Positions 23,547-31,297 of a stretch of 39,555 nt of DNA are shown here, one piece after another. Position 1 is the stretch's first letter, and each line of letters opens with the position of its first letter. The position numbers and the translations under genes were made by a program. Under the pieces are notes generated by a model. It saw only the letters and a program-made list of their open reading frames with translations, had not been told where the DNA came from and ran no database searches. Origin of the DNA: JAXDJJ01 sp034665745 (GTDB taxonomy: Bacteria; Actinomycetota; CADDZG01; WHSQ01). Location of the stretch: NCBI GenBank assembly GCA_034665745.1, contig JAXDJJ010000017.1:1-39555 (forward strand), read 5' to 3'.

Positions 23547-23929
23547 GCACCAACGGAGCCGTCCGCGTGATGGTCGTCGATGACACCGATCACGTCCGGA
23601 ACATGCTGGTCGACATGCTCGAGCTCGATGGGTTCGAGGTCTGTGGCCAGGCCGCCTCGGGCGAGGACGCCGTCAACCTTGCCGACGAAGCCGCCCCCGA
23701 TGTCATCGTGATGGACTACAAGATGCCCGGGATGGACGGTCTCACCGCGGCCCGGACGATCCGCCAGACCCGCACCACTCAGCCGATCATCCTGTACACC
23801 GCCTACCTCGACCCAACGATCGAGGCCCAGGCCAAAGAAGCCGGGATCGCCCTCTGCATCGGCAAGGTCGAGGGCCTGAACCAGCTCGAGCGCCACATCA
23901 CCGAGCTCTGCCGCGACCTGCGTCCCTAG
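23543..23929 (+). CDS. Single-domain (receiver-only) response regulator
   Basis: 128 residues, CheY-like, with no output domain. Phosphorylation site Asp58 (VIVMDYKMPGMDG), acidic pocket Asp13-Asp14, switch Thr86 (ILYTAY) and Lys108 (CIGKVEG). GTG start overlaps the isomerase stop. No histidine kinase is in the window, so its partner is elsewhere. Coupling to a metabolic isomerase is uncommon and gives no clear function. Confidence 0.92.
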   Translation: MSTNGAVRVMVVDDTDHVRNMLVDMLELDGFEVCGQAASGEDAVNLADEAAPDVIVMDYKMPGMDGLTAARTIRQTRTTQPIILYTAYLDPTIEAQAKEAGIALCIGKVEGLNQLERHITELCRDLRP

Positions 23930-23965
23930 CCCGTCCTCACTCACCGGCGTAACCGGGAATGTGGT

Positions 23966-24012
23966 TTGACTTGATACTGTTTCCACAGTACATATAGGAC
24001 CTTCTCAGGTCC
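23966..24012 (+). promoter_or_regulatory. Putative promoter with embedded operator for the sulfur assimilation operon
   Basis: TTGACT (23966-23971) is 17 bp from TACATA (23989-23994), a weak -10. A perfect inverted repeat, TACTGT-TTCC-ACAGTA (23975-23990), fills the spacer, the classic location of a repressor site. A small GGACC/GGTCC hairpin (23997-24012) follows, just upstream of AGGAGG. Together these suggest regulated expression of the reductase genes; the regulator is unknown. Confidence 0.45.
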
Positions 24013-24031
24013 CAGGAGGAGCCCAACCCCG

Positions 24032-25786
24032 ATGTGTGACACCTGCGGTTGCTACACACCGACCCCGAAACCGGAGGGGCGGCGCCCGCGCGGGGAAGCC
24101 CAGTGGGCCCTCGGGTACCTCGAGCCACAGAACCCGGCCGAGGTGGCCAAGAGGGAAGACGACGGGCTGAACGTCCGGCCCCGTATCGAATCGACCTATG
24201 CGACCAAGGGCTTCTCGTCCATCTGGCCGTCGGATCTGAGGAACCGCTTCAGATGGCACGGGCTGTACACCCAGCGGCCCGAGGTCGACGGCTACTTCAT
24301 GCTCCGCATCAGGATCCCCGGCGGGATGCTGACGGCAGAACAGACGCGCGCGATCGGCAGCATCTCTCGAAGGTTCGGCCGAGATGTGGCGGACGTGACC
24401 GACCGTCAGAACGTCCAGCTCCACTGGATCCGGATAGAAGACATGCCTCAGATCTGGAGCGAGATCGAGGCGGTTGGTCTGTCAACCACTGAGGCGTGCG
24501 GAGACACGCCGCGCAACCTGCTGGGATGCCCTCTGGCGGGGATCGACGCAACCGAGATCGTCGATGCATCCGAGGTGTTGCGAGAAGCCAACGCGGCTCT
24601 CGCGGGCAACCCCGAGTTCTCGAATCTCCCTCGCAAGTTCAAGATCTCGATCTCTGGTTGCGAACACAACTGCGCGCAAGCAGAGATCAACGACATCGGG
24701 CTCGTCGGTACGAAGCATCCCGACGGCAGACAGGGATTCGATGTGTGGGTTGGCGGTGGTCTATCGACCAACCCGATGTTCGCGAAACGCTTGAACGCGT
24801 TCGTGACACCGGACCAAGTCACACCGGTTGTACTCGGGATCACAACGGTCTTCCGCGACTGGGGCTACCGCAGGGCTCGCAACCGTGCGCGGATGAAGTT
24901 CCTCGTGCAGGACTGGGGGCCGAACAAGTTCCGCGACGTGCTCGAGGACACGATCGGCTTCAAGCTGACCGACTTCGATCCGCCTGCGATGAACGGCGGT
25001 TCACATCGCGAACACGTCGGCATCGGCGAGCAGAAGGACGGGAAGAACTACGTGGGCTTCGCTCCCAAGGCTGGGCGGATCGCAGGCCACCAACTTGAAG
25101 CGATCGCGCGCCTATCGGAGCGTTACGGGAACGGCCGTCTTCGCACGACCACGCAACAGAAGATGCTGATCCTCGATGTCGATCCGGGCCGCACCAGTGA
25201 GATCGTGCAAGACCTAGCCGACCTCGATCTCCCGGTCGAGACCACAACGTGGCGGCGAGGAACCATGGCATGCACGGGCATCGAGTTCTGCAAACTCGCC
25301 ATCGTCGAGACGAAGGGCCGGGCGGTAGAGCTCTATCGGTACCTCGAAGAACGCCTACCCGGCATATCTGAAGAGATCCGTATCAATGTGAACGGCTGCC
25401 CCAACTCCTGCGCGCGCTTCCAAACGGCAGACATCGGCCTGATGGGTTGCGTGCTCACCGAGAAGTACTGGGTCCTGGACAACGACGGCAACCAGGTGGA
25501 GCAGAAGCGAAAGGTCGAAGCGTTTCTCGTACACCTTGGTGGACACCTTGGGAAGGATCGCGCGTTCGGGCGCAAGGTGAAGGGTGTGAAGGTCCTTGCT
25601 TCCGAGCTCGGCCCCTATGTCGAAGCGTTGGTTCGCAGGTATCGCAAGCTCCGTGCCGATGACGATTCGTTCGGAACATTCATCGCACGTATGAGCGACG
25701 AGGACTTCCACACGTTCTCCCGCAAGCCGGCGATCGCGAACGCCCGGCCGGCCCCTTCGATCCTCGCCGAACCGAGGGCCTCATGA
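24032..25786 (+). CDS. Siroheme ferredoxin-dependent sulfite/nitrite reductase
   Basis: 584 residues. The siroheme-[4Fe-4S] ligands are Cys414, Cys420 (ACTGIEFCK), Cys456 and Cys460 (NGCPNSC), and both ferredoxin-like half-domains and duplicated halves are visible (SGCEHNC at 207-214 echoes the C-terminal site). Sulfite versus nitrite cannot be settled by motif, but the overlapping cysH points to six-electron reduction of sulfite to sulfide (SirA-like). The N-terminus begins MCDTCGC, a Cys-rich motif not needed by the core enzyme. ATG 24032 with AGGAGG upstream. Confidence 0.93.
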   Translation: MCDTCGCYTPTPKPEGRRPRGEAQWALGYLEPQNPAEVAKREDDGLNVRPRIESTYATKGFSSIWPSDLRNRFRWHGLYTQRPEVDGYFMLRIRIPGGMLTAEQTRAIGSISRRFGRDVADVTDRQNVQLHWIRIEDMPQIWSEIEAVGLSTTEACGDTPRNLLGCPLAGIDATEIVDASEVLREANAALAGNPEFSNLPRKFKISISGCEHNCAQAEINDIGLVGTKHPDGRQGFDVWVGGGLSTNPMFAKRLNAFVTPDQVTPVVLGITTVFRDWGYRRARNRARMKFLVQDWGPNKFRDVLEDTIGFKLTDFDPPAMNGGSHREHVGIGEQKDGKNYVGFAPKAGRIAGHQLEAIARLSERYGNGRLRTTTQQKMLILDVDPGRTSEIVQDLADLDLPVETTTWRRGTMACTGIEFCKLAIVETKGRAVELYRYLEERLPGISEEIRINVNGCPNSCARFQTADIGLMGCVLTEKYWVLDNDGNQVEQKRKVEAFLVHLGGHLGKDRAFGRKVKGVKVLASELGPYVEALVRRYRKLRADDDSFGTFIARMSDEDFHTFSRKPAIANARPAPSILAEPRAS

Positions 25787-26532
25787 GCTTGCCCGAGCAC
25801 GGCTTCGTTTCTCCAGAAGAAGATCTTGGTGTCCTCGAGACCGGCGATCCCCGCGCGATCATGACGTGGGCGTCGGCGACGATCCCGCGTCTTGCGGTCG
25901 CAACCTCGTTCCAGTCGTCCGGCCTGGTGATCCTTCACATGATGCGCGACCTTCGTCCTGACGTTCCGGTCCTGTTCCTCGACACCGGATTCCACTTCGC
26001 CGAGACCCTCGAGTTCAAGGAAAAGGTCACGAAGATGTGGGATCTCAACGTCGTCGATCTCCGCGGCGAACATGGGAGCGCTCGAGGGCAGGCAGAGATC
26101 TATGGGCCTGAGCTCTACAAGCGCGATCCCGACAAGTGCTGCTTCATCAACAAGGTCGAGCCGTTGCAGCGAGCCCTTGCGGGCTACGACGGGTGGATCT
26201 CTGGGTTGCGTCGCGATCAGTCACCGATGCGTGCCGAGACCCCGATCGTCGAGGCTCAGATGCTGCCCTCCGGTGACGAGGTCATGAAGATCCACCCTCT
26301 AGCGCACTGGACCCGCGAGGACGTTGCCGGATATGTCGAGATGCATTCGATCCCGACCCATCCCTTGCTCGAGAAAGGCTTCCGCTCGATCGGATGCCAA
26401 CCGTGCACCCGAGCGATCTCGGACAACGAGGAAGAGCGGGCGGGCAGGTGGGACGGTCAGACCAAGACCGAATGCGGGATCCACTCGTTCGGCAAGGACA
26501 ACGGCCCCAGGCAGTCCGAAGCAGAGCAGTAG
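25783..26532 (+). CDS. cysH: Adenylylsulfate/phosphoadenylylsulfate reductase
   Basis: 249 residues. The catalytic Cys231 is in T-E-C-G-I-H. Iron-sulfur cysteines Cys119-Cys120 (DKCCFINK) and Cys205, Cys208 (GCQPC) are all present, which is the [4Fe-4S] APS-reductase type rather than the cluster-free E. coli PAPS reductase. ATS-FQSSG at about 41-47 and FLDTGFHFAETLEF mark the nucleotide-binding region. It supplies sulfite to the upstream reductase, with which it overlaps by 4 bp. Confidence 0.93.
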   Translation: MSLPEHGFVSPEEDLGVLETGDPRAIMTWASATIPRLAVATSFQSSGLVILHMMRDLRPDVPVLFLDTGFHFAETLEFKEKVTKMWDLNVVDLRGEHGSARGQAEIYGPELYKRDPDKCCFINKVEPLQRALAGYDGWISGLRRDQSPMRAETPIVEAQMLPSGDEVMKIHPLAHWTREDVAGYVEMHSIPTHPLLEKGFRSIGCQPCTRAISDNEEERAGRWDGQTKTECGIHSFGKDNGPRQSEAEQ

Positions 26533-26535
26533 ACC

Positions 26536-26673
26536 GTGTCCATGCACGCGGTTCCGTTCTATTGCCCCTATTGCGCCGAGCAGACGATCGAGCCCATCGA
26601 GGACGATGCGTACTACTGCTCGTCATGCGACCGCCGCTTCACGGTCAAGTTCAAGGGACTCGGCGAGTCTTAG
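26536..26673 (+). CDS. Small zinc-ribbon protein of the sulfur assimilation operon
   Basis: About 45 residues (GTG 26536; ATG 26542 is an alternative, giving 43). It carries two CxxC knuckles, FYCPYCAEQ and YYCSSCDRRF, 18 residues apart, a rubredoxin/zinc-ribbon metal site. It begins 3 bp after the cysH stop, so probably co-transcribed. Small Cys-rich ORFs beside sir/cysH occur in other Actinomycetota, but I cannot name a function. Confidence 0.75.
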   Translation: MSMHAVPFYCPYCAEQTIEPIEDDAYYCSSCDRRFTVKFKGLGES

Positions 26674-26693
26674 CCCGCGGCTAACATCACCGG

Positions 26694-26840
26694 ATGGAAC
26701 CGAAGCCGCCCGAAGACAAAGGTGAACCGCAACCCACCGGGGTGCGCAGGAACACGATCATCGCCCTTATCTTCTTGCTCATCGCGATCGCGCTGGCGGG
26801 GACGCTCGGAGTGATCCGCATGTACCAGTTCGGCGGCTAG
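26694..26840 (+). CDS. Small single-helix membrane protein at end of sulfur operon
   Basis: 48 residues from ATG 26694, 20 bp after the zinc ribbon gene. A polar, Pro-rich N-terminus (EPKPPEDKGEPQPTG) precedes one helix (NTIIALIFLLIAIALAGTLGVI). Its stop shares the palindrome CTAG with the stop of the convergent acyltransferase gene (26837-26840). No family recognised. Confidence 0.6.
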   Translation: MEPKPPEDKGEPQPTGVRRNTIIALIFLLIAIALAGTLGVIRMYQFGG

Positions 26841-27895
26841 AAGAAGGCTCCGCCTCGTTTCGAGAGGTTGCGGTACAGCATCTGTTGGATCGTGTCGCGG
26901 ATGCGGTCGCTCAGGTCGAACACCAGCATCGCGTCGTCGGCCGCATCCTCCGGATAGTCGTCCATCGGGATCGGATCACCGAACTCGATGACCCAGCGGG
27001 ACGGCAAGGGCAGTGCGCCGAGGGGGCCTAGCAGCGGGAACGTCGGCGTGATCGGGAAGTACGGGAACCCAAGAGCCTTCGCTAGCCATTTGGCGTTCGC
27101 GATCATCGGGTAAGCCTCTTCGGCCCCCACGATCGCGACCGGGATGATCGGGACCTGCATGCGCAACGCCAACTCGACGAACCCGCCACGGCCGAATCGT
27201 TGCAGCTTGTAGCGCTCGCGCCAGCCCTTCCCCACACCCTTGTAGCCCTCCGGGAAGACCCCAACGATCTCGCCCCTGCGCAACAGCTCGTTCGCGTCGT
27301 CGTCGCACGCAACCGCGTTGCCGGTCTTGCGCGCGAGGGGGCCGAAGAACGGGATGGTGAACGCGAGGTTGGCTGCCACGTTTCTCACCGTTCGCTTCTG
27401 CGGGTGCTCGTTGGCGACCGCGTACTGGACCATCACGGCATCGAGAGGGATCGTTCCCGAGTGGTTCCCAACCAGAAGTGCAGGACCGGTGGCCGGGATG
27501 CGATCTATCCCATACGTCCGGACCCGGAAGTAGTTCTCGTATAGAGGCTTGGCCATGGGAAGAAGAACCTCGCGCGCCAACTCCGCGTCGTAGCCGAAGT
27601 CATCTATCGGATAGTCACCGCTGAGTCTCCGATTGATGAACGACTCGGCCCACTCGAAGAAGTTCGAAGGTGTGGGTGGAGTCTCCTTGTGCAGTTCATC
27701 GACCTTGCGACCCGACGACGATGGGTGACGCCCGCGTGCGACTGCATCGTTCAGGTGCACACGGCAGTAGTCCCGTCCGTCGACCGCATAGTTGCGACAC
27801 GGGCGGCCCGAAGAGGTGGTGGCAGCGCATCTCTCCCGCGTCTTGCGTTGTGCGCTGCGCGCGGTGTCGATGTGGATGACCTCTGCTTCCGCCAT
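26837..27895 (-). CDS. PlsC-type lysophospholipid acyltransferase with N-terminal zinc-knuckle
   Basis: 352 residues from ATG 27895, overlapping the galE2-like stop (ATGA); a longer frame to 27955 is rejected. Acyltransferase motifs: VGNHSGTIPLD (His145, Asp152), GVFPEGYKGVGKG (motif III, Glu in FPEG) and VPIIPVAIVGAEE (motif IV). The N-terminus has a C-x9-C-x10-C-x2-H metal-binding pattern (Cys23, Cys33, Cys44, His47; CRNY...YCRVH), unusual in PlsC proteins. It corresponds in context to M. tuberculosis Rv0502. Likely acylates a glycerolipid at the membrane. Confidence 0.88.
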   Translation of the reverse strand: MAEAEVIHIDTARSAQRKTRERCAATTSSGRPCRNYAVDGRDYCRVHLNDAVARGRHPSSSGRKVDELHKETPPTPSNFFEWAESFINRRLSGDYPIDDFGYDAELAREVLLPMAKPLYENYFRVRTYGIDRIPATGPALLVGNHSGTIPLDAVMVQYAVANEHPQKRTVRNVAANLAFTIPFFGPLARKTGNAVACDDDANELLRRGEIVGVFPEGYKGVGKGWRERYKLQRFGRGGFVELALRMQVPIIPVAIVGAEEAYPMIANAKWLAKALGFPYFPITPTFPLLGPLGALPLPSRWVIEFGDPIPMDDYPEDAADDAMLVFDLSDRIRDTIQQMLYRNLSKRGGAFF

Positions 27896-28944
27896 CAGAC
27901 GGTCTCCTTCTGGGTTTGGGCCTTCTTCAGGTACTCGAACAACTCGCGCTCCCATGGAGGTCGCTCGACGGGACCCGGTGCGAGTTCGCCCGCACGGTTG
28001 TCGCGGAAGTCAACGAGGCTGTCAAAGGTGGAGAACTGCGGTGCGAACCCGAACGCATCCTTCGCACGCTGGGTGTCGACCACTCGTCCGTACACGATCA
28101 ACTTCAACTGGTCGGTCGGGAAGTCGACGATGTCGAAGCGACGCATCAGGTTGGCCAAGGCCTCGGCAGCAGGGAGGAGAACCGGAGCCGGCAACCGGCC
28201 CAACAATCTTGTTGCCTGTGAGAGGAACACGATCCCATCCGCGGCGATATTGAAGATCCCGCGGCAATCCGCTCCCATCGCCCGGACGAAGGCGTCGACC
28301 GCGTCCTCTTCGTGAAGGAACTGCAGACGAGGGTCATAGCCAAGGGCCGTGGGAAGAACAGGCAAGGAGAGGTAGTCGGTCATGCTCGTATTCACGGTCG
28401 GGCCGATGACGTTCTGGGTGCGGAGGATCACGAGGTCGACGTCCTTCCGACGTCGACCGAAGTCGCGGGCCGTGATCTCGGCCTCGGCGACGTCTTTCCC
28501 ATACCCAGAGAGGTCCGAACCCGTCCCGTGGTCCTCGCGCAGGATGGACGGGTCGCTGGGACTCGATCCGTAGATGGCGGTCGAAGACTTGACGATCACC
28601 TTCTTGATCGCGTCGGCACGCTGCGCTGCAGCAAGTACCTGCATCGTGCCGATGACGTTGTTCTCTTTCATCTGCGACCGGCCGCCCAAGATGGCCTGAC
28701 TCGATGAGATGTTCGTGTGGATCAATGTGTCGACATCGCTCGCCTGCAAGACACGAGCGATCAAGGGGTTCCCGATGTCGACCCGGATGAACTCGAGGTT
28801 CTTGACGGGAACCGGAGGTTCTTCCAGGTCCACTCCGATCAACGCTTCGATCGAAGGGTCGTTCTCGAGTCGCTTGGCGATCCTGAGACCCAGGAAACGC
28901 GAAACGCCGGTTATAAGAACGCGTCGCTTGCCTTGTGCTGCCAT
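27895..28944 (-). CDS. NAD-dependent epimerase/dehydratase (GalE2/Rv0501-like)
   Basis: 349 residues, ATG 28944. Extended-SDR N-terminus VLITGVSRFLGLRIAKRL, IVKSSTAIYGSSPSD, and a SGYGKD active-site-like segment with the YxKD spacing instead of canonical YxxxK. LPTALGYDPRLQFLHEEDAV is typical of this actinobacterial group. Rv0501 (galE2) neighbours Rv0502, as here. Despite the name, UDP-galactose epimerase activity is not shown; the atypical active site argues for care. Confidence 0.85.
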   Translation of the reverse strand: MAAQGKRRVLITGVSRFLGLRIAKRLENDPSIEALIGVDLEEPPVPVKNLEFIRVDIGNPLIARVLQASDVDTLIHTNISSSQAILGGRSQMKENNVIGTMQVLAAAQRADAIKKVIVKSSTAIYGSSPSDPSILREDHGTGSDLSGYGKDVAEAEITARDFGRRRKDVDLVILRTQNVIGPTVNTSMTDYLSLPVLPTALGYDPRLQFLHEEDAVDAFVRAMGADCRGIFNIAADGIVFLSQATRLLGRLPAPVLLPAAEALANLMRRFDIVDFPTDQLKLIVYGRVVDTQRAKDAFGFAPQFSTFDSLVDFRDNRAGELAPGPVERPPWERELFEYLKKAQTQKETV

Positions 28945-28954
28945 GCACCCACTG

Positions 28955-29041
28955 TACTAAGCCCCGTGTCGGCAACGGCCGACACCGGCTTAGCAACAGG
29001 ATTGGCTAATGCCAGTCCGCATTACTAAGCCCAGTGTCGGC
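28955..29041. repeat. Dispersed two-hairpin intergenic repeat, copy B plus partial third unit
   Basis: A full unit at 28955-29022 and the first 19 bases of a second unit at 29023-29041, giving a 68-bp period. Hairpin 1 (CTAAGCC-GTGTCGGC / GCCGACAC-GGCTTAG) is as in copy A at 2102. Differences from copy A fall mainly in loops; in hairpin 2, C-G becomes T-G and G-T becomes A-T, preserving pairing. It lies downstream of the SAM hydrolase gene. Confidence 0.85.
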
Positions 29042-29049
29042 GACGGCTC

Positions 29050-29868
29050 TCAGGCGGTGGTTGGCCCAACGATGGCGGTAGACCCGGCTCGTGCCCTTAG
29101 ATACGCGGCAGCATCACCTTTGTTGATCGCTAGAGACAGATGACGGTAGGAGTCTTCGACTACGACGAATTCCCCCGCTGCAACGTCGGCGAAGGTTGAT
29201 CCCATCGGGATATGCAAGCGATGTCCTTCGAGGCGGACCTCGAGGTGTCCGTTGTTTGTCAAACCGACCTCTTCAAGCATGTCGGTCCCGAGATTCAGTT
29301 GAAGGTTGCCGAAACGGTCTACCTGGAGAACCTCCGCGTGGAGATGATCGTCGTGCACCCATGCATCCGGGATCTCCAGTTGCACGAGATCGCTTGCGTC
29401 GATCGCGGGGCCCATCTCCATCGGATCAACCCCGTTGGCAACGTGGGCCGCGGCAGGCGCGAACACATCTCTCCCTTGGAAGGTTCGTGACACCGGTGTG
29501 AGCATGAACCGCTTGTCGGTGATCTCGAACGCGCGCTTGATGCCACCACAATCGTTCGCTGCGGGTATCAACAAGCCGTTGTCCGGGCCGACGAATACCT
29601 CACCCCATGCGCTTTCAACAACGACCGCTCTGCGCCCCGACCCAACACTGGGATCGACCACGGCGAGGTGGACCGAGTCCGGCAGATACCGCACCGATTG
29701 CTGAAGCACGATCGCCCCATGCCGGATGTCCTGGCGAAGGATGTTGTGGTGGACGTGCACGACCTGGATCGCGGGAGCGATGCGGAGCATCACGCCATGA
29801 CACACGCCGACGAACTCGTCCTCGAGGCCGTAGTCGGACACAAATGTCACGATCTGCCGTTTTTCCAC
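29050..29868 (-). CDS. SAM hydrolase / SAM-dependent halogenase superfamily protein (DUF62)
   Basis: 272 residues, ATG 29868. Motifs of the DUF62 family: VTFVSDYGLEDEFVG (residues 7-21), AVVDPSVGSGRRAVVV, GPDNGLL, TFQGRDVFAPAAAH and VDRFGNLQLN. Housekeeping members hydrolyse SAM to adenosine and methionine with water activated by an Asp/Arg/His triad; the fluorinase and chlorinase are specialised relatives. Nothing here suggests halogenation, since no halide-loop insertion is evident. It is divergent from the WhiB gene by 100 bp. Confidence 0.9.
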   Translation of the reverse strand: MEKRQIVTFVSDYGLEDEFVGVCHGVMLRIAPAIQVVHVHHNILRQDIRHGAIVLQQSVRYLPDSVHLAVVDPSVGSGRRAVVVESAWGEVFVGPDNGLLIPAANDCGGIKRAFEITDKRFMLTPVSRTFQGRDVFAPAAAHVANGVDPMEMGPAIDASDLVQLEIPDAWVHDDHLHAEVLQVDRFGNLQLNLGTDMLEEVGLTNNGHLEVRLEGHRLHIPMGSTFADVAAGEFVVVEDSYRHLSLAINKGDAAAYLRARAGSTAIVGPTTA

Positions 29869-29968
29869 GCGCGAATCCTAACGACCTGTCCAAAGACTTC
29901 TAGTGCATAGCCATTGACCCGGGTTGCTGCGCGCTCCACACTGCCTGAACCACCAGGCGGAGGGATAG

Positions 29969-30238
29969 ATGGCATCGGATCAGGAGTGGCAGGAGCAAGC
30001 GGCATGCCGAGTCATATCCGTCGAGCTGTTCTTTCCTCTGGTCGAACAGGAATCCGACGACGCCAAGGCCGTATGCCAGACCTGCATGGTGAAAGAGCCA
30101 TGCCTGGAGTCCGCGATCCAAGCCGGCGAACGCTTCGGGGTCTGGGGTGGGCTCACCCCTCAAGAACGCAGATCGGTCGTTGCCAAACGCCGGGCGCGAG
30201 CGAGGGCCGCCGCAGCGGCCCTCGAGTTACCTAACTAG
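29969..30238 (+). CDS. WhiB-family iron-sulfur transcriptional regulator
   Basis: 89 residues. Four cluster cysteines, Cys13, Cys36, Cys39 and Cys45 (CQTCMVKEPC), and the GVWGG turn (57-61) followed by LTPQERR and a basic Arg/Lys/Ala tail, the DNA-binding part. WhiB proteins bind a [4Fe-4S] cluster, interact with the primary sigma factor and are restricted to Actinomycetota and their phages. The chromosomal setting argues for a cellular gene. ATG 29969 follows GGAGGG seven bases upstream. A weak promoter (TTGACC at 29914, CACACT 17 bp on) lies upstream. Confidence 0.95.
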   Translation: MASDQEWQEQAACRVISVELFFPLVEQESDDAKAVCQTCMVKEPCLESAIQAGERFGVWGGLTPQERRSVVAKRRARARAAAAALELPN

Positions 30239-30259
30239 CTCGCAGCTACTAAGACAGCG

Positions 30260-30361
30260 CTACTTTCCTTGTTGTCTGCGCTGCCAGCGCGTCTTCTTCA
30301 GCATCTTCCGATGCTTCTTCTTGCGCATCTTCTTCCGGCGTTTCTTGATCAGTGAGGGCAT
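30260..30361 (-). CDS. Small ribosomal protein bS22 (AURKAIP1/COX24-type)
   Basis: 33 residues from ATG 30361 with GGAG five bases before it. Extremely basic: begins MPSLIKKRRKKMRKKKHR and ends WQRRQQGK. This closely resembles the 33-residue bS22 protein on the mycobacterial 30S subunit, which reads I-K-K-R-R-K-R-M-x-K-K-K-H-R-K-x-L. The gene lies 20 bases after the Clp1-like gene. It is a diagnostic Actinomycetota gene and is too short for most gene callers. Confidence 0.92.
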   Translation of the reverse strand: MPSLIKKRRKKMRKKKHRKMLKKTRWQRRQQGK

Positions 30362-30381
30362 ATTGGCTCCAATCTAACTTG

Positions 30382-31278
30382 CTATTCAGACCCGAAGAGA
30401 TGCCGGAGATCGACCGGCCCCCTCGAGCGTCCCGATACATCTATCCGCACGGAGCCGAGGCGTAGCCCGCGGACCCCTTCCGTCACCGGCGAGATCATCC
30501 GCAAGATGTCCTCGCCGGGGTCATGCTCCAAGACACCGATACCGGCACACGAGCCCTTACCGTCCTCCATCCCCACGACAAGCCCATCCAGTAGCGCCAG
30601 GTCGAAGTCTGGGGGCAGGGTCGGCATGAACACTGTCGGTTTCACCTTCCATCGCGACGCGTGGTCGGTGAAGTACGCAGCGAACTGCTCTTCGCGGAAC
30701 GAGATGCGTTCGTCGACCGTACGCATCGCCGCCTCCGGAAGGACGTCGACCTCCATGACCTCGGCCGGAGTGAAGCGCTGCGCGATGCCGACAACGGGCT
30801 CGAGCTCGCCGCCCCGTTCGAGAGCAACGATCGTGTCGGGTCGTACGAGATCCATCTTGAAGAATTTCAGGGTCTGTCCGTAGATTCCCGACACGAGACT
30901 CGTCGTGTCGACAACGATGAGCCGGCATCCGGCCTCGCGCGCCTTGATGACAAGCTTCGCCGTTGTCGTAACCAAAGGGAGGAGGTGACCCTTCGGGACC
31001 AGCGACCCGACGAAACCCATCGCATCTGGCACCCGTAAGGCTTCCCTGCTGAAGGACTCGGCCCCCGCGCACAGCTTGAGCCCCACGGTTGTGGGTGGCC
31101 CAACGGTGGACTGCACGATGTCTGCATCGACGATCGCTGCCGGGATGCCGCGTTCGTTGGCGCGGCGAGCGAGCTCGACGCCGAAGGTCGTTTTCCCGGT
31201 GTCGATGTCACCCACGAGCATCACGACGCCTGGGTTCTCTAACAACCGGTCTAGAGCTTGCTGATAGTCGATCTTCAT
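30382..31278 (-). CDS. Clp1/Grc3-like P-loop polynucleotide kinase-type protein
   Basis: 298 residues, ATG 31278. Walker A at residues 23-30 is GDIDTGKT, followed by a nucleotide-proximal aspartate segment VDADIVQSTVGPPTTVGL, which is the pattern of the Clp1/Grc3 P-loop family (DxDxGQ..GPP). Members phosphorylate 5'-OH ends of RNA in eukaryotes and archaea. The C-terminal half is not recognised. Position immediately upstream of bS22 suggests RNA or ribosome-related work, but kinase activity is unproven. Separated from the HTH gene by an intrinsic terminator. Confidence 0.75.
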   Translation of the reverse strand: MKIDYQQALDRLLENPGVVMLVGDIDTGKTTFGVELARRANERGIPAAIVDADIVQSTVGPPTTVGLKLCAGAESFSREALRVPDAMGFVGSLVPKGHLLPLVTTTAKLVIKAREAGCRLIVVDTTSLVSGIYGQTLKFFKMDLVRPDTIVALERGGELEPVVGIAQRFTPAEVMEVDVLPEAAMRTVDERISFREEQFAAYFTDHASRWKVKPTVFMPTLPPDFDLALLDGLVVGMEDGKGSCAGIGVLEHDPGEDILRMISPVTEGVRGLRLGSVRIDVSGRSRGPVDLRHLFGSE

Positions 31279-31297
31279 GGGTCCGTCCGTAGTCACG

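Noticed and set aside
29050..29868. Possible halogenase (fluorinase/chlorinase) for a natural product
   Set aside because: No biosynthetic cluster nearby and no sign of the halide-specific loop; housekeeping SAM hydrolase is the simpler call.
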